DNA of 64,000 nucleotides from Pseudomonadales bacterium (GTDB taxonomy: Bacteria; Pseudomonadota; Gammaproteobacteria; Pseudomonadales; Pseudohongiellaceae), in the NCBI GenBank assembly GCA_024234365.1, contig JACKOK010000004.1:62001-126000 (forward strand), given 5' to 3'. This document shows, piece after piece, positions 41,644 to 50,174 of this stretch; position 1 is the stretch's first letter, and each line of letters begins with the position of its first letter. The notes under the pieces are model-generated. The model made no database searches. It was not told the origin of the DNA and was given only the letters and a program-made list of their open reading frames with translations. The position numbers and the translations under genes were made by a program.

Positions 41644-42810
41644 TCAATCCAACCGCTTGCGCGTTACCAGACGCGCAAGCCCGATAAACAGCACGGCATA
41701 GCCCGCCAGAATGCTGCCTTCCAGAATAATGATGGGCCAGATATTGCCCGCCAGCATCAGGGTTTTGATCAGGGTCATGAAGTGTGTGGCCGGGAACAGG
41801 TGCCCGATGACATTGATCATCACGGGCACATTGCGCAGATCGAACATGAAGCCGGACAGCATGAATACCGGCAGCAGGGAAATCAGCAAACTGACCTGGC
41901 TGGCCATGAACTGATTGCGCGTGACCGAAGAAATCAGCAAACCGATCCCCAGCGCCACAAACAGGTAAAGCACGGAGGACAGCAGCAACAGAGGCAGGGA
42001 ACCTTCCATTGGCACCCCGAACAGAAAGCGTGCCGTCACCAGACACATGGCCAGGCCAATGATGCCCACGACGAAATAGGGGATGATCTTTGCCAGCAGA
42101 ATCTCTACCGGTTTGACCGGCGACACAAACAGCGCCTCGAAGGTGCCTCTTTCCCATTCCCGTGCCATGACGAGCGCCGTCAAAAATGCCCCTGTCAAGG
42201 TCATGATCAGAACAATGAGACCCGGCACCAGATACCAGGTGCTGGTATTGGCAGCATTGAACCACAGGCGCGACTCCACCTGTACCTGACCGATGCCATC
42301 GCTTGCCGCCCCTGCGCTGCGGTCCTGCAGCCTTGCCCCCTGCTGCGCAAGTGCCGAGGTGGCGTAATTGAGAATGATCGTCGCACGACTGGCCTCGGCC
42401 CCGTGCACGATGACCTGCAGCTTGCCCTGCCCGGCATTGAGCGCGCTGGCGAAATCCGGCGGTACCCGCACGATGGCATCCACCTCCCGCGTCAGCATTT
42501 TTTCCTCGGCTTCATGCATCGAACGCATCAGCAAGGGAGAAAAATAGGGGCTGAGCTGCAAACCGCTGATGGCATCCATGGCCGTGGGCGAGGCATCCTC
42601 CAGCACCACGGCAATGGGGGCATTGCGTACATCCAGAGACAGCCCGTAACCAAAAATCAGCATCAGAATCACCGGCAGCAGCAGGCCGATGGAGAGGTTA
42701 CTCTTGTCCCGCAGTAGCTGCCGGACCTCCTTGCGCGTCAGGGCATACAGCCTGCGTAGAAAAGCTGCCAGATTGCGGGGAGCAACACCGTCCTGATAGG
42801 TCTCAGGCAT
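41644..42810 (-). CDS. ABC-2 type transporter permease (YbhS-like)
   Basis: A 388-residue paralogue of the neighbouring permease. LYALTRKEVRQLLRDKSNLSIGLLLPVILMLIFGYGLSLDV is followed by a periplasmic domain, then REWERGTFEALFVSPVKPVEILLAKIIPYFVVG and C-terminal helices ending LEGSILAGYAVLFIGLARLVTRKRL. ATG 42810 overlaps the ATPase gene's stop by 8 bp. ATG 42837 would add nine residues within the ATPase coding end. Together the two form a heterodimeric export channel. Confidence 0.92.
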   Translation of the reverse strand: MPETYQDGVAPRNLAAFLRRLYALTRKEVRQLLRDKSNLSIGLLLPVILMLIFGYGLSLDVRNAPIAVVLEDASPTAMDAISGLQLSPYFSPLLMRSMHEAEEKMLTREVDAIVRVPPDFASALNAGQGKLQVIVHGAEASRATIILNYATSALAQQGARLQDRSAGAASDGIGQVQVESRLWFNAANTSTWYLVPGLIVLIMTLTGAFLTALVMAREWERGTFEALFVSPVKPVEILLAKIIPYFVVGIIGLAMCLVTARFLFGVPMEGSLPLLLLSSVLYLFVALGIGLLISSVTRNQFMASQVSLLISLLPVFMLSGFMFDLRNVPVMINVIGHLFPATHFMTLIKTLMLAGNIWPIIILEGSILAGYAVLFIGLARLVTRKRLD

Positions 42811-44638
42811 GGACCACCTCGCTGCCAGCGAGCTCACTCGCCGCCTGTGCAGACGGCTGACGCCCCTGATTCACAATGTCGATAAAGGCTCGTTCCATAT
42901 TCAGGAAAGAGTCTGCCCGATGGCCGGCCTGCACCCAGACCTCACGCGGCGTACCCAATGCCTTCAGTTCCCCCGCGTCCTGAATCACGATGCGATCGCA
43001 GTACTCCGCCTCATCCAGAAAGTGAGTGGTGATGATGATGGTCACTCCGGTCTCGGCCAGGGCCGTAATGCGACGCCAGAACTCACGGCGTGCGAGCGGG
43101 TCCGTGCCACTGGTCGGTTCGTCGAGAAACAGAATATCGGGTTCGTGCAACAGGCCCACGGCCATGGCCAGGCGCTGCTTGAATCCTCCTGGCAAATGCC
43201 CCGATGGTGTGCGTTCCAGCCCCTCCAGTTCAAACTGTTCCAGCACCGTGGCGATGCGCTGGCGCAGGCGCTTTCCCCGCAGGCCGTAGGCACCGCCAAA
43301 AAATTCCAGGTTTTCCATGACAGAAAGATTGCCGTAGAGAGAGAACTTCTGTGACACATAGCCTATACGGCGGCGGGCATCGGCACGGGCCGTGCGCAGG
43401 TTCACCCCCGCGACCTGCAAGAAACCGCTGCTGGCGGGCAACAAGCCGCACAGCATGCGGAAGGTGGTGGTCTTGCCGGCTCCGTTGGGTCCGAGAAGGC
43501 CGAATATTTCGCCGCGCGCCACCGCAAAGGAGGTGGAATTCACTGCAATAAAATCACCGAAGCGGCGTACCAGATCGCGCACCTCGATCATCGTTTCATG
43601 CTCGCCTGTGCCGGAGGCTAGCTCCCCGGTACTCGCCGACACCCGCGTGGCGGCGGCAAGGCTCGCCTCATGAGAATGCCCCATATGCTGCAGACGCTGG
43701 CGCATCAGCACCATGAAACCGTCTTCCAGGCGCGGTGTCATGGCCTGAATGTCCGCCGTGCCCAGAATGGATTGCAGGCGAGGTTCATCCCGGTAGTGAG
43801 GCTCCCCCAGAATGAAGCGGACATGCCCACCCTGGGGCACCGCATCCACGACCAGATCCGTGGTGTCCAGCAGGCGGGACTGCAGGGCGCGCGCCGGTTC
43901 TTTCTCGTGACTCACCGCCATGAAACAGCGCCCCTGCGCGTGGGCACTCAGGGCATCCGGCGCGCCCTGGGCCAGAATCTCCCCCTCGTGCATGACATAG
44001 ACACGGGAGCAACGTTCGGCCTCGTCCAGGTAGGCCGTGCTGATGATCACCGTCAGCTGCTCATCCCGGCGCAACTGTTCCACAATCTCCCACAGCTCCA
44101 CCCGCGACAGGGGGTCCACCCCGACCGTGGGTTCATCAAGCAATAACAGCTGTGGCGAACGCACAAGCGTACAGGCAAGGCCCAGTTTCTGTTTCATGCC
44201 TCCCGAGAGTTTTCCCGCCGGGCGCTCGGTGAAACGGGCAAGGCCAGTCATCTCCATCAGACGACGATAGCGCTCCTCCCGGGCCTGCGCGGGGACCCCG
44301 TGAAGATCGGCGTACAGGTCCAGGTTTTCCTGCACGCTGAGGTCCTCGTAAAGGCCAAAACGCTGAGGCATATAACTGATGCGGTCCTGAATCTGCTGGG
44401 GGTGTTGCGCCACATCGAGACCCAGCACCTGCAGGCTTCCTTCCTCGCAACGCAACAGACCCGCCATCATGCGAATAAGCGTGGTCTTGCCCGCCCCGTC
44501 CGGCCCGACAAAGGCTGTGATGGAGCCGACCGGAATCTCCAGGTTGATCTCTTTCAACGCATGAATCGTCCGCCCGGACTCCTTGTCCAGGAAGCGCTTA
44601 TGCAAATGCTGCCCGACAACCGCATGGGCATCGCTCAT
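42803..44638 (-). CDS. Fused double-ATPase ABC transporter protein (YbhF/RbbA-like)
   Basis: 611 residues with two nucleotide-binding domains. NBD1 has Walker A FVGPDGAGKTTLIR (about 43, with Asp where most have Asn), signature KLSGGMKQKLGLA and Walker B LLLLDEPTVGVDP. NBD2 begins near 345 with Walker A LLGPNGAGKTTTFR, an atypical signature HLPGGFKQRLAMA and Walker B ILFLDEPTSGTDP. The linker includes HMGHSHEASLAAATRV. It powers the two-permease exporter. The starting ATG overlaps the hlyD stop. Confidence 0.93.
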   Translation of the reverse strand: MSDAHAVVGQHLHKRFLDKESGRTIHALKEINLEIPVGSITAFVGPDGAGKTTLIRMMAGLLRCEEGSLQVLGLDVAQHPQQIQDRISYMPQRFGLYEDLSVQENLDLYADLHGVPAQAREERYRRLMEMTGLARFTERPAGKLSGGMKQKLGLACTLVRSPQLLLLDEPTVGVDPLSRVELWEIVEQLRRDEQLTVIISTAYLDEAERCSRVYVMHEGEILAQGAPDALSAHAQGRCFMAVSHEKEPARALQSRLLDTTDLVVDAVPQGGHVRFILGEPHYRDEPRLQSILGTADIQAMTPRLEDGFMVLMRQRLQHMGHSHEASLAAATRVSASTGELASGTGEHETMIEVRDLVRRFGDFIAVNSTSFAVARGEIFGLLGPNGAGKTTTFRMLCGLLPASSGFLQVAGVNLRTARADARRRIGYVSQKFSLYGNLSVMENLEFFGGAYGLRGKRLRQRIATVLEQFELEGLERTPSGHLPGGFKQRLAMAVGLLHEPDILFLDEPTSGTDPLARREFWRRITALAETGVTIIITTHFLDEAEYCDRIVIQDAGELKALGTPREVWVQAGHRADSFLNMERAFIDIVNQGRQPSAQAASELAGSEVVHA

Positions 44639-45648
44639 CAGCGGGCTCCGTTGTCGTCAGTATCCAGATTTACGGTAGCGGGCATGCCCAGACGCAGACG
44701 ATTGTCCGGGTCTTCCACCCGCACCCGTATTTCGTATACCAGGCTGCTGCGCAGATCCTCCGTCTGCACGGCACGCGGCGTGAACTCGGCTACCGAGGCG
44801 ATATAACCCACGCGAGCACTGAAGGCTTCATCGGGGAAACTGTCAATATAGACTCGGGCAGACAGCCCCTCGCGCACCCGCCCAAGATCGGTCTCGCTTA
44901 CATAGGCGCGCACCCATTTTGGTTCGACGATTGCCAGCGTATAGGCCGGGCGCTGCGGCGAGGCCATGTCGCCAGGTTCCAGTAGCCGGGAGCGCACCAC
45001 CGCCTCCATAGGCGCCGTCAGTGCGGCATTGCTGAGCTGTTGCTGCAAGACAGCATGTTCTGCCTGTGCCGCCTCCAGCTGTGCCTGTGCGCGGGCAATG
45101 TCTTCCACGGCGGGCCCGGCCATCACCAGGCTTTGCGCCTCGCGGGCACGGCGTACCGTTGCCTCCAGCACGGCCACGCGGGCCTCGGCTGCCTCGATAT
45201 CCGCCTCGGCAACCGCCTTACCATCGCTATCACGCTGAATGCCCTGCAGCCTTTCCAGCTGCTGGCGAGCCTGGGTTCGCTCTGCCTCTGCCACGGCTGT
45301 CTGCGCCTGTGCCTGCGCAATTTCCTGCGGACGACTGCCGGAGCGTAAACGATTCAGAGCTTCCTGCTGGACCCGCACCTGCGCCTCCACCTGGGCAATG
45401 CGCAGTTGCAACAGATCGGTGTCCAGTGTGGCCAGCACCTGCCCGGCACTGACCCTGTCCCCCTCTTCCACCCGCATCTCGGCCACTCGTTCAACACTGC
45501 TGAAGGCCAGAGCCACCTGGCGCAGATCCACATTGCCGTAGAGAACAATCCCCTGACGTCCGCCCTCACCCCCTGCAGATCGCCAGTAGAGGGTGCCACC
45601 GATGGCAGCAATCACAAGGATGAGCACTAGCACTTTCCTGATATTCAT
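44638..45648 (-). CDS. HlyD-family membrane fusion protein (YbhG-like)
   Basis: A 336-residue adaptor. A single N-terminal helix (VLVLILVIAAIGGTLYW) precedes a lipoyl half (GNVDLRQVALAFSSVERVAEMRVEEGDRVSAGQVLATLD), a long alpha-hairpin (about 70-205, heptad-rich, many Ala/Gln/Glu), the second lipoyl half (AALTAPMEAVVRSRLLEPGDMAS) and a beta-barrel with VRAYVSETDLGRVREGLSARVYIDSFP. It would bridge the ABC exporter to the NodT-type channel across the periplasm. First gene of the operon, divergent from the TetR regulator. Confidence 0.92.
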   Translation of the reverse strand: MNIRKVLVLILVIAAIGGTLYWRSAGGEGGRQGIVLYGNVDLRQVALAFSSVERVAEMRVEEGDRVSAGQVLATLDTDLLQLRIAQVEAQVRVQQEALNRLRSGSRPQEIAQAQAQTAVAEAERTQARQQLERLQGIQRDSDGKAVAEADIEAAEARVAVLEATVRRAREAQSLVMAGPAVEDIARAQAQLEAAQAEHAVLQQQLSNAALTAPMEAVVRSRLLEPGDMASPQRPAYTLAIVEPKWVRAYVSETDLGRVREGLSARVYIDSFPDEAFSARVGYIASVAEFTPRAVQTEDLRSSLVYEIRVRVEDPDNRLRLGMPATVNLDTDDNGAR

Positions 45649-45715
45649 ATAAATCGCCCGTTTTGCTGATTCTTGATGAATGTCGAGATACTAGCTGCTA
45701 TGATGCGCACAAATC

Positions 45716-45733
45716 AAATACAAATTTGAATTT
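45716..45733. promoter_or_regulatory. Candidate TetR operator
   Basis: An 18-bp imperfect palindrome AAATACAAATTTGAATTT with a perfect CAAATTTG core, in the 113-bp space between divergent hlyD and tetR genes. It lies about 30 bp before the tetR ATG, where an autoregulatory site is expected. Confidence 0.5.
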
Positions 45734-45761
45734 AAATTAAATCCGGAAAGAGACAGACACC

Positions 45762-46415
45762 ATGGCATCACGAAGTTCACAGAAACCGCGGCCAGGCAGC
45801 CGCGCTGACGGGGACGCCACAAGGCAGCAAATACTGGAGACTGCAGGGCGTCTGTTCGCTGAATTGGGCTACGATGCCACCACCAGCAAGAAAATCTGCG
45901 AGTGCAGCCACTGCAATGTGGCAGCGGTCAATTATCACTTTGGCAGCCGGGCCGAGCTGTACACCACCGTGCTGATCGAATCCCATCGCCGCCTCATCAG
46001 CCTGGACACCATCCGCGATATTACGAACAGTGATCTGGATGCCCGGGAGAAACTCGCCCGCGTGCTGGATAATCTGCTGGATGGGATCGACGCCAGTCAG
46101 TGGCACTCACGCCTGTTCTTCCGCGAGCTCATCACGCCCTCCCCTCACCTGGACACCCTGATCGCTCAGGAAGCGCTGCCCAAATTTACGCTGGTCAGAG
46201 CCCTGCTGGGTGACATCACGGGCCTGCCGCCGGAAGACCCGCGACTCACCCGCTGCCTGCTCAGCACCATCGCACCCAATCTGTTTCTGCTGATCGCCAA
46301 CCGCACCACCCTGTGCAAGGTGTTCGGCAATCTGTGGGAAGACAAACAGGCACTGAAACAGCACCTGAAGACTTTTCTGTTCGCAGGATTGGATGCGATT
46401 GCGGAAGAAAAATAA
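45762..46415 (+). CDS. TetR-family regulator, CecR (YbiH)-like
   Basis: A 217-residue TetR protein. The HTH lies at about 23-68 (TRQQILETAGRLFAELGYDATTSKKICECSHCNVAAVNYHFGSRAELY). The C-terminal ligand domain has HSRLFFRELITPSPHLDTLIAQ and CLLSTIAPNLFLLIANR, like the CecR/DUF1956 group, which in E. coli regulates the ybhGFSR exporter. Here it lies divergent to a homologous hlyD-ABC-permease set, so it probably represses that operon and itself. It converges with the TonB receptor gene 8 bp apart. Confidence 0.9.
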   Translation: MASRSSQKPRPGSRADGDATRQQILETAGRLFAELGYDATTSKKICECSHCNVAAVNYHFGSRAELYTTVLIESHRRLISLDTIRDITNSDLDAREKLARVLDNLLDGIDASQWHSRLFFRELITPSPHLDTLIAQEALPKFTLVRALLGDITGLPPEDPRLTRCLLSTIAPNLFLLIANRTTLCKVFGNLWEDKQALKQHLKTFLFAGLDAIAEEK

Positions 46416-46423
46416 CGCTCACC

Positions 46424-49400
46424 TCAGAACTGCATCAACACCCGCGCATACAGGCGACGACCACGGCCATCGAAGACGCTGGCATCGTAGTTGGCCACAA
46501 TGCTGGAGTCATACAGGGTGGAACCGCTCTCGCGATAACTCAGCTGCGCATTGAAGGCATCCAGCACACCAACCGTGAACACGGAGTGCGGCAGTTTTCT
46601 GTTTGCCCAATCCATGGCATAGCTGTACTGGAAATCCCAGCTCTGATAGGTGTCGATCTTCTTGCTCATTCGCGCACGCACACCGTCGTTGCCGCTGGCA
46701 TAGATGCTGTCATAGGACAGATCACGATAAGAGCCCACCACGCGGGTGATGGCCGTGGCGGAATGTGGGCCTCGCATCCAGTTCAGATGCACATTGCCAC
46801 GGTTGTCGGGCAATGAGCGCACCAGATTGCCGTCACCGCTTGTACCGGCGGCATCGAACACGCCCGTTTCCAGCAGGCCCAGTTCCAGGCCTGGCACGTC
46901 TATCAGCTTGTACTGGCGCACATGGGTGTAATCCAGCCCCAGCTGGAAACGCCCCAGATCGTTCTCCCAGCCATAGCCCAGCTTGAGATCGACCCCATCG
47001 GAAATGATGGTGCCGGCATTGATGGTGCTCAACACCGTTGTGCTCAGCTCCGCGATGGTGGAGCCAAAGGTACGCACCACGCCCGGCACCACATAGCTGC
47101 GAGGATCGACCACGCAATTGAGCCGCTCGGCGGAATCGCGGCCGTACTGCGCTTCCAGCGCATTGGGGTCACATGCCTCAAACGCCACGGCGGCATTTGC
47201 CGACAGAGAGCTGTTGAGAATGTAGTTGGAGGGATCTGCCGCTGCGCGACTGAATGCCTCAAGCTCGCCGGCAATGGCGGAAATTCCCGGTTGCGGGAGC
47301 ACCTTGTCCTTCAGCTCGAAGCGCCAGAAATCTGCATTGACCGACAGTCCGTCCAGCAAACCACCCGCAGGTGTCCAGATAAACCCGAGATTAAAGGTAT
47401 CCGCATGCTCATTCCCCAGAGAAGGTTCGGGAACACCGACCGTGTAGGTAAAGTTCGGCAGCGCATTCTCGTTGGTCGGGGGCAACAGGCCTGCACGCAC
47501 GGCCTGATTACGCAGCGGATCGCGGAAAATATTGAACGAGGCTTCCAGTCCTTCCTTCACGATACCAATATTGGGGGCACGGAAAGACTGAGAGAAGGAG
47601 CCGCGCAGCAGCAGTTCATCCACCGGTCTCCAGCTAGCGGCAATCTTGGGCGTTACCTCACTGCCGATATTGCCGCCGTAGTCTTCCCAGCGCAGGGCAA
47701 ACTGCGACTCAACATTGCTGGCAAACGGCAGGGACAGCTCGGTGAATACCGCTTTGACATTGCGATCATGGTCGTAATTGAAAATACAACCGGCACACTC
47801 GAAGTTGTTGCTGACGTAGTGGAAATCATTGGGCACGCCATTGGCATCGTAGCCGAGAATGGCATTGGCAAGCCCCGGAAAATTAAGTGCGGGAGCACGG
47901 GAGCTGTTGCTCTGCATGCGGTATTGTGCACCCGCCGCCACTTGCGCCATCCCGCCTGACATGGGCATCAGCTCGCCTGTGAGCACCAGGTCCACCACCG
48001 CCAGTTTGTTCCGCTTGTCCGCTCGCAATACGGTAGGCGTCATCCAGTCCACCAGTTCCTGGGAATTGGCTAACTGCGGGTTGGTGATCGAGGTCAGGAA
48101 GGGGTTGTAGAACTGGCAGCCGCCCTGACCATGGTTGTTACTGGTCAGCGCCAGGGACAGACTCTCCCGGGTTGAGAACACAAAACCGGGGAAGAACACC
48201 TGGGTCAACGCATCACCGAGAGCGCCATTGGAAACATTCCAGAAGGTGGGCAGAAGCCCGCCCAGCGGACCTGGCGCATGGCGAAAATCAAAATTCGGCG
48301 TGCCATTGGGCGTGCAGTTAGGCCCACCCAGGCCATTGGCCGCCAGTTCGGCACGATCGCGTTGCAGTGTGCGGTAGCTTTGCTCAAAACTGGTTCCGCT
48401 CCACGAATAACTCAGGTCGTAAGTGAAACGGCGATCATTGAAGGCAAGTGCCTCACCCTTGATGCCCGCCTGTACCCCGAGGGTTTCGGTATTGGTGATA
48501 TTGCTGTCTCCGCCGCTGCGCGGGGTGTTGACGCGAATGGTGCTCCAGAACGGTGAATTCATGCCGCCGTTGGCAAGCGCATTGGGCGCATTGGCAATCT
48601 CGCCCGGGCGTGCAAGACCGATTGCCGGTGCGTAGAAACCCAGCTCGGCCGTCTGACCGATGGCATAGCCACCCCAGGCGGGGTTGCCGATATGCGAACC
48701 GGGCGCCGCCAGAAAAACGGCCGGACCACGGGATGACACAGCCCCGTTGTCGGTACGCTCAATACGGGTATCGGACCACTGCCAGAAGGAGTAAAACTGC
48801 GCCTTGTCATTGATGCGCTGATCGAAGACCAGCGCGAGTGAATTGCGCTCCATGCCCTGGCTCATGTAATGCCAGTCATAGACCTCTTCACGACAGTCCC
48901 CGGAATTGTCTCCCCGCTCGTCTGCCGGGTGACCGACAAAAAACGGGTTTCCGTTTGCGCCGCTCAGGCTCGTACACAACGGGTCGGTATAGATCGGCAG
49001 GTCGGCGCCACCTTCCGCGACATTGCGCGCCACCACGGCCGGGTTGTAATACGCCATATTGAAGTTGGCGCCAAACATCGGGCTGTTGAAGACTTCCTCT
49101 GCACCATCCGGCACGCCACCGACGATGTCACTGAAACGGGAATTATCGTCAAAATAGCTGGCGTATTTAACAGGTACCGGGTCTCGCTCAAAGCGCTCAC
49201 CCGCCAGCACAAGATGCGTGCCGGAGTTCTCATCCGACCAGCCCCAGATGGCATTGGCGGTGCTGTCATACAAGCCGCTTGCCGCTTCGATATTCTGCAG
49301 GTCCCCGTATAATTCGAAACCTTCGAAGTCAGTGCGCATGATGAAGTTCACTGCACCGGCCACCGCATCGGAACCATAGATCGCCGAGCCGCCATCCGTC

Positions 49401-49882
49401 AGCACTTCCACCCGATCCAGCATGACCATAGGAATGGTGTTTATATCCACCATCTCCCCACCACTGCGCGTGGTGGTTGCAGCAGCGACCTGGCGTTTGC
49501 CATTGATCAGCGTCAGTGTGGAGTTTTCACCGAGATTGCGCAGGTTGATATTGGCAATGCCTTCCGTCTGCGAATTCTCCCCGGAGCCCTGATTGGAGAT
49601 CGAACCGGAATTGCTTTCCAGATTCTTGATGATGTCCCAGACCTGCGCCGCCCCCTGATATTCAATGGCATTGCGATCGATCACCTGCACCGGAGACGGC
49701 CCGTCAATCGGGCTGCCACGCAGATAGGACCCGGTGACCAGCACCTCTTCTACAGTGGGTTCCCCACCCTCCTGCGCCTGCGCCTGCGCCACCAGAGTGC
49801 TGCAACTCAAACCGGACACGACTGCTTGCAAGATAAGCGAGCGCTCAAGAAACGAGGCCTTACGGCGAAAACGATGAGGCAT
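46424..49882 (-). CDS. TonB-dependent outer-membrane receptor
   Basis: A 1152-residue receptor. The signal peptide ends around TLVAQAQAQE. The TonB box region is TVEEVLVTGSYLRG (about 43). The plug follows (PVQVIDRNAIEYQGAAQVWDIIKNL, then INLRNLGENSTLTLINGKRQV and DRVEVLTDGGSAIYGSDAVAGAVNFIMR). The barrel extends to the C-terminal LYARVLMQF with terminal Phe. Sequences such as FTELSLPFASNVESQFALRWEDYGGNIGSEVTPKIAASWRPVDELLLRGSFSQSFRAPNI are standard barrel strands. The ligand is not evident; plant-polymer, peptide or siderophore uptake are open options. Its own promoter region is the 290-bp divergent spacer to mutS, in which I saw nothing specific. Confidence 0.92.
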   Translation of the reverse strand: MPHRFRRKASFLERSLILQAVVSGLSCSTLVAQAQAQEGGEPTVEEVLVTGSYLRGSPIDGPSPVQVIDRNAIEYQGAAQVWDIIKNLESNSGSISNQGSGENSQTEGIANINLRNLGENSTLTLINGKRQVAAATTTRSGGEMVDINTIPMVMLDRVEVLTDGGSAIYGSDAVAGAVNFIMRTDFEGFELYGDLQNIEAASGLYDSTANAIWGWSDENSGTHLVLAGERFERDPVPVKYASYFDDNSRFSDIVGGVPDGAEEVFNSPMFGANFNMAYYNPAVVARNVAEGGADLPIYTDPLCTSLSGANGNPFFVGHPADERGDNSGDCREEVYDWHYMSQGMERNSLALVFDQRINDKAQFYSFWQWSDTRIERTDNGAVSSRGPAVFLAAPGSHIGNPAWGGYAIGQTAELGFYAPAIGLARPGEIANAPNALANGGMNSPFWSTIRVNTPRSGGDSNITNTETLGVQAGIKGEALAFNDRRFTYDLSYSWSGTSFEQSYRTLQRDRAELAANGLGGPNCTPNGTPNFDFRHAPGPLGGLLPTFWNVSNGALGDALTQVFFPGFVFSTRESLSLALTSNNHGQGGCQFYNPFLTSITNPQLANSQELVDWMTPTVLRADKRNKLAVVDLVLTGELMPMSGGMAQVAAGAQYRMQSNSSRAPALNFPGLANAILGYDANGVPNDFHYVSNNFECAGCIFNYDHDRNVKAVFTELSLPFASNVESQFALRWEDYGGNIGSEVTPKIAASWRPVDELLLRGSFSQSFRAPNIGIVKEGLEASFNIFRDPLRNQAVRAGLLPPTNENALPNFTYTVGVPEPSLGNEHADTFNLGFIWTPAGGLLDGLSVNADFWRFELKDKVLPQPGISAIAGELEAFSRAAADPSNYILNSSLSANAAVAFEACDPNALEAQYGRDSAERLNCVVDPRSYVVPGVVRTFGSTIAELSTTVLSTINAGTIISDGVDLKLGYGWENDLGRFQLGLDYTHVRQYKLIDVPGLELGLLETGVFDAAGTSGDGNLVRSLPDNRGNVHLNWMRGPHSATAITRVVGSYRDLSYDSIYASGNDGVRARMSKKIDTYQSWDFQYSYAMDWANRKLPHSVFTVGVLDAFNAQLSYRESGSTLYDSSIVANYDASVFDGRGRRLYARVLMQF

Positions 49883-50174
49883 GGAGAAATTCCTGCGTGA
49901 AGAGAATGGTCATTAGGCCGCGACAAACCTTCGCGGAGTGCAGCGAGAATGCGCTGCATAACAAGGAGTTAAACCGAACTTTAACGAATCGTTCGAGGCG
50001 AGGCAAGCGGGCATAAAGCACAGCGTGACACGTTTCTCGCACGCTGAAAAAAATGCCCTCACAAACCTCTTTCAGATGACGGGAAATCCGAACATGCGTT
50101 CGGCGCCAGCTCCTTCTGTTCGGGCATGATTTTGCATTGTTCTTGTGACAGCAGGTTTGCTAATCTGCCCGGCT

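Noticed and set aside
41188..42717. 509-codon plus-strand frame over the ABC permeases
   Set aside because: Antisense to two clear membrane proteins; Gln/His-rich translation typical of a reversed hydrophobic gene.
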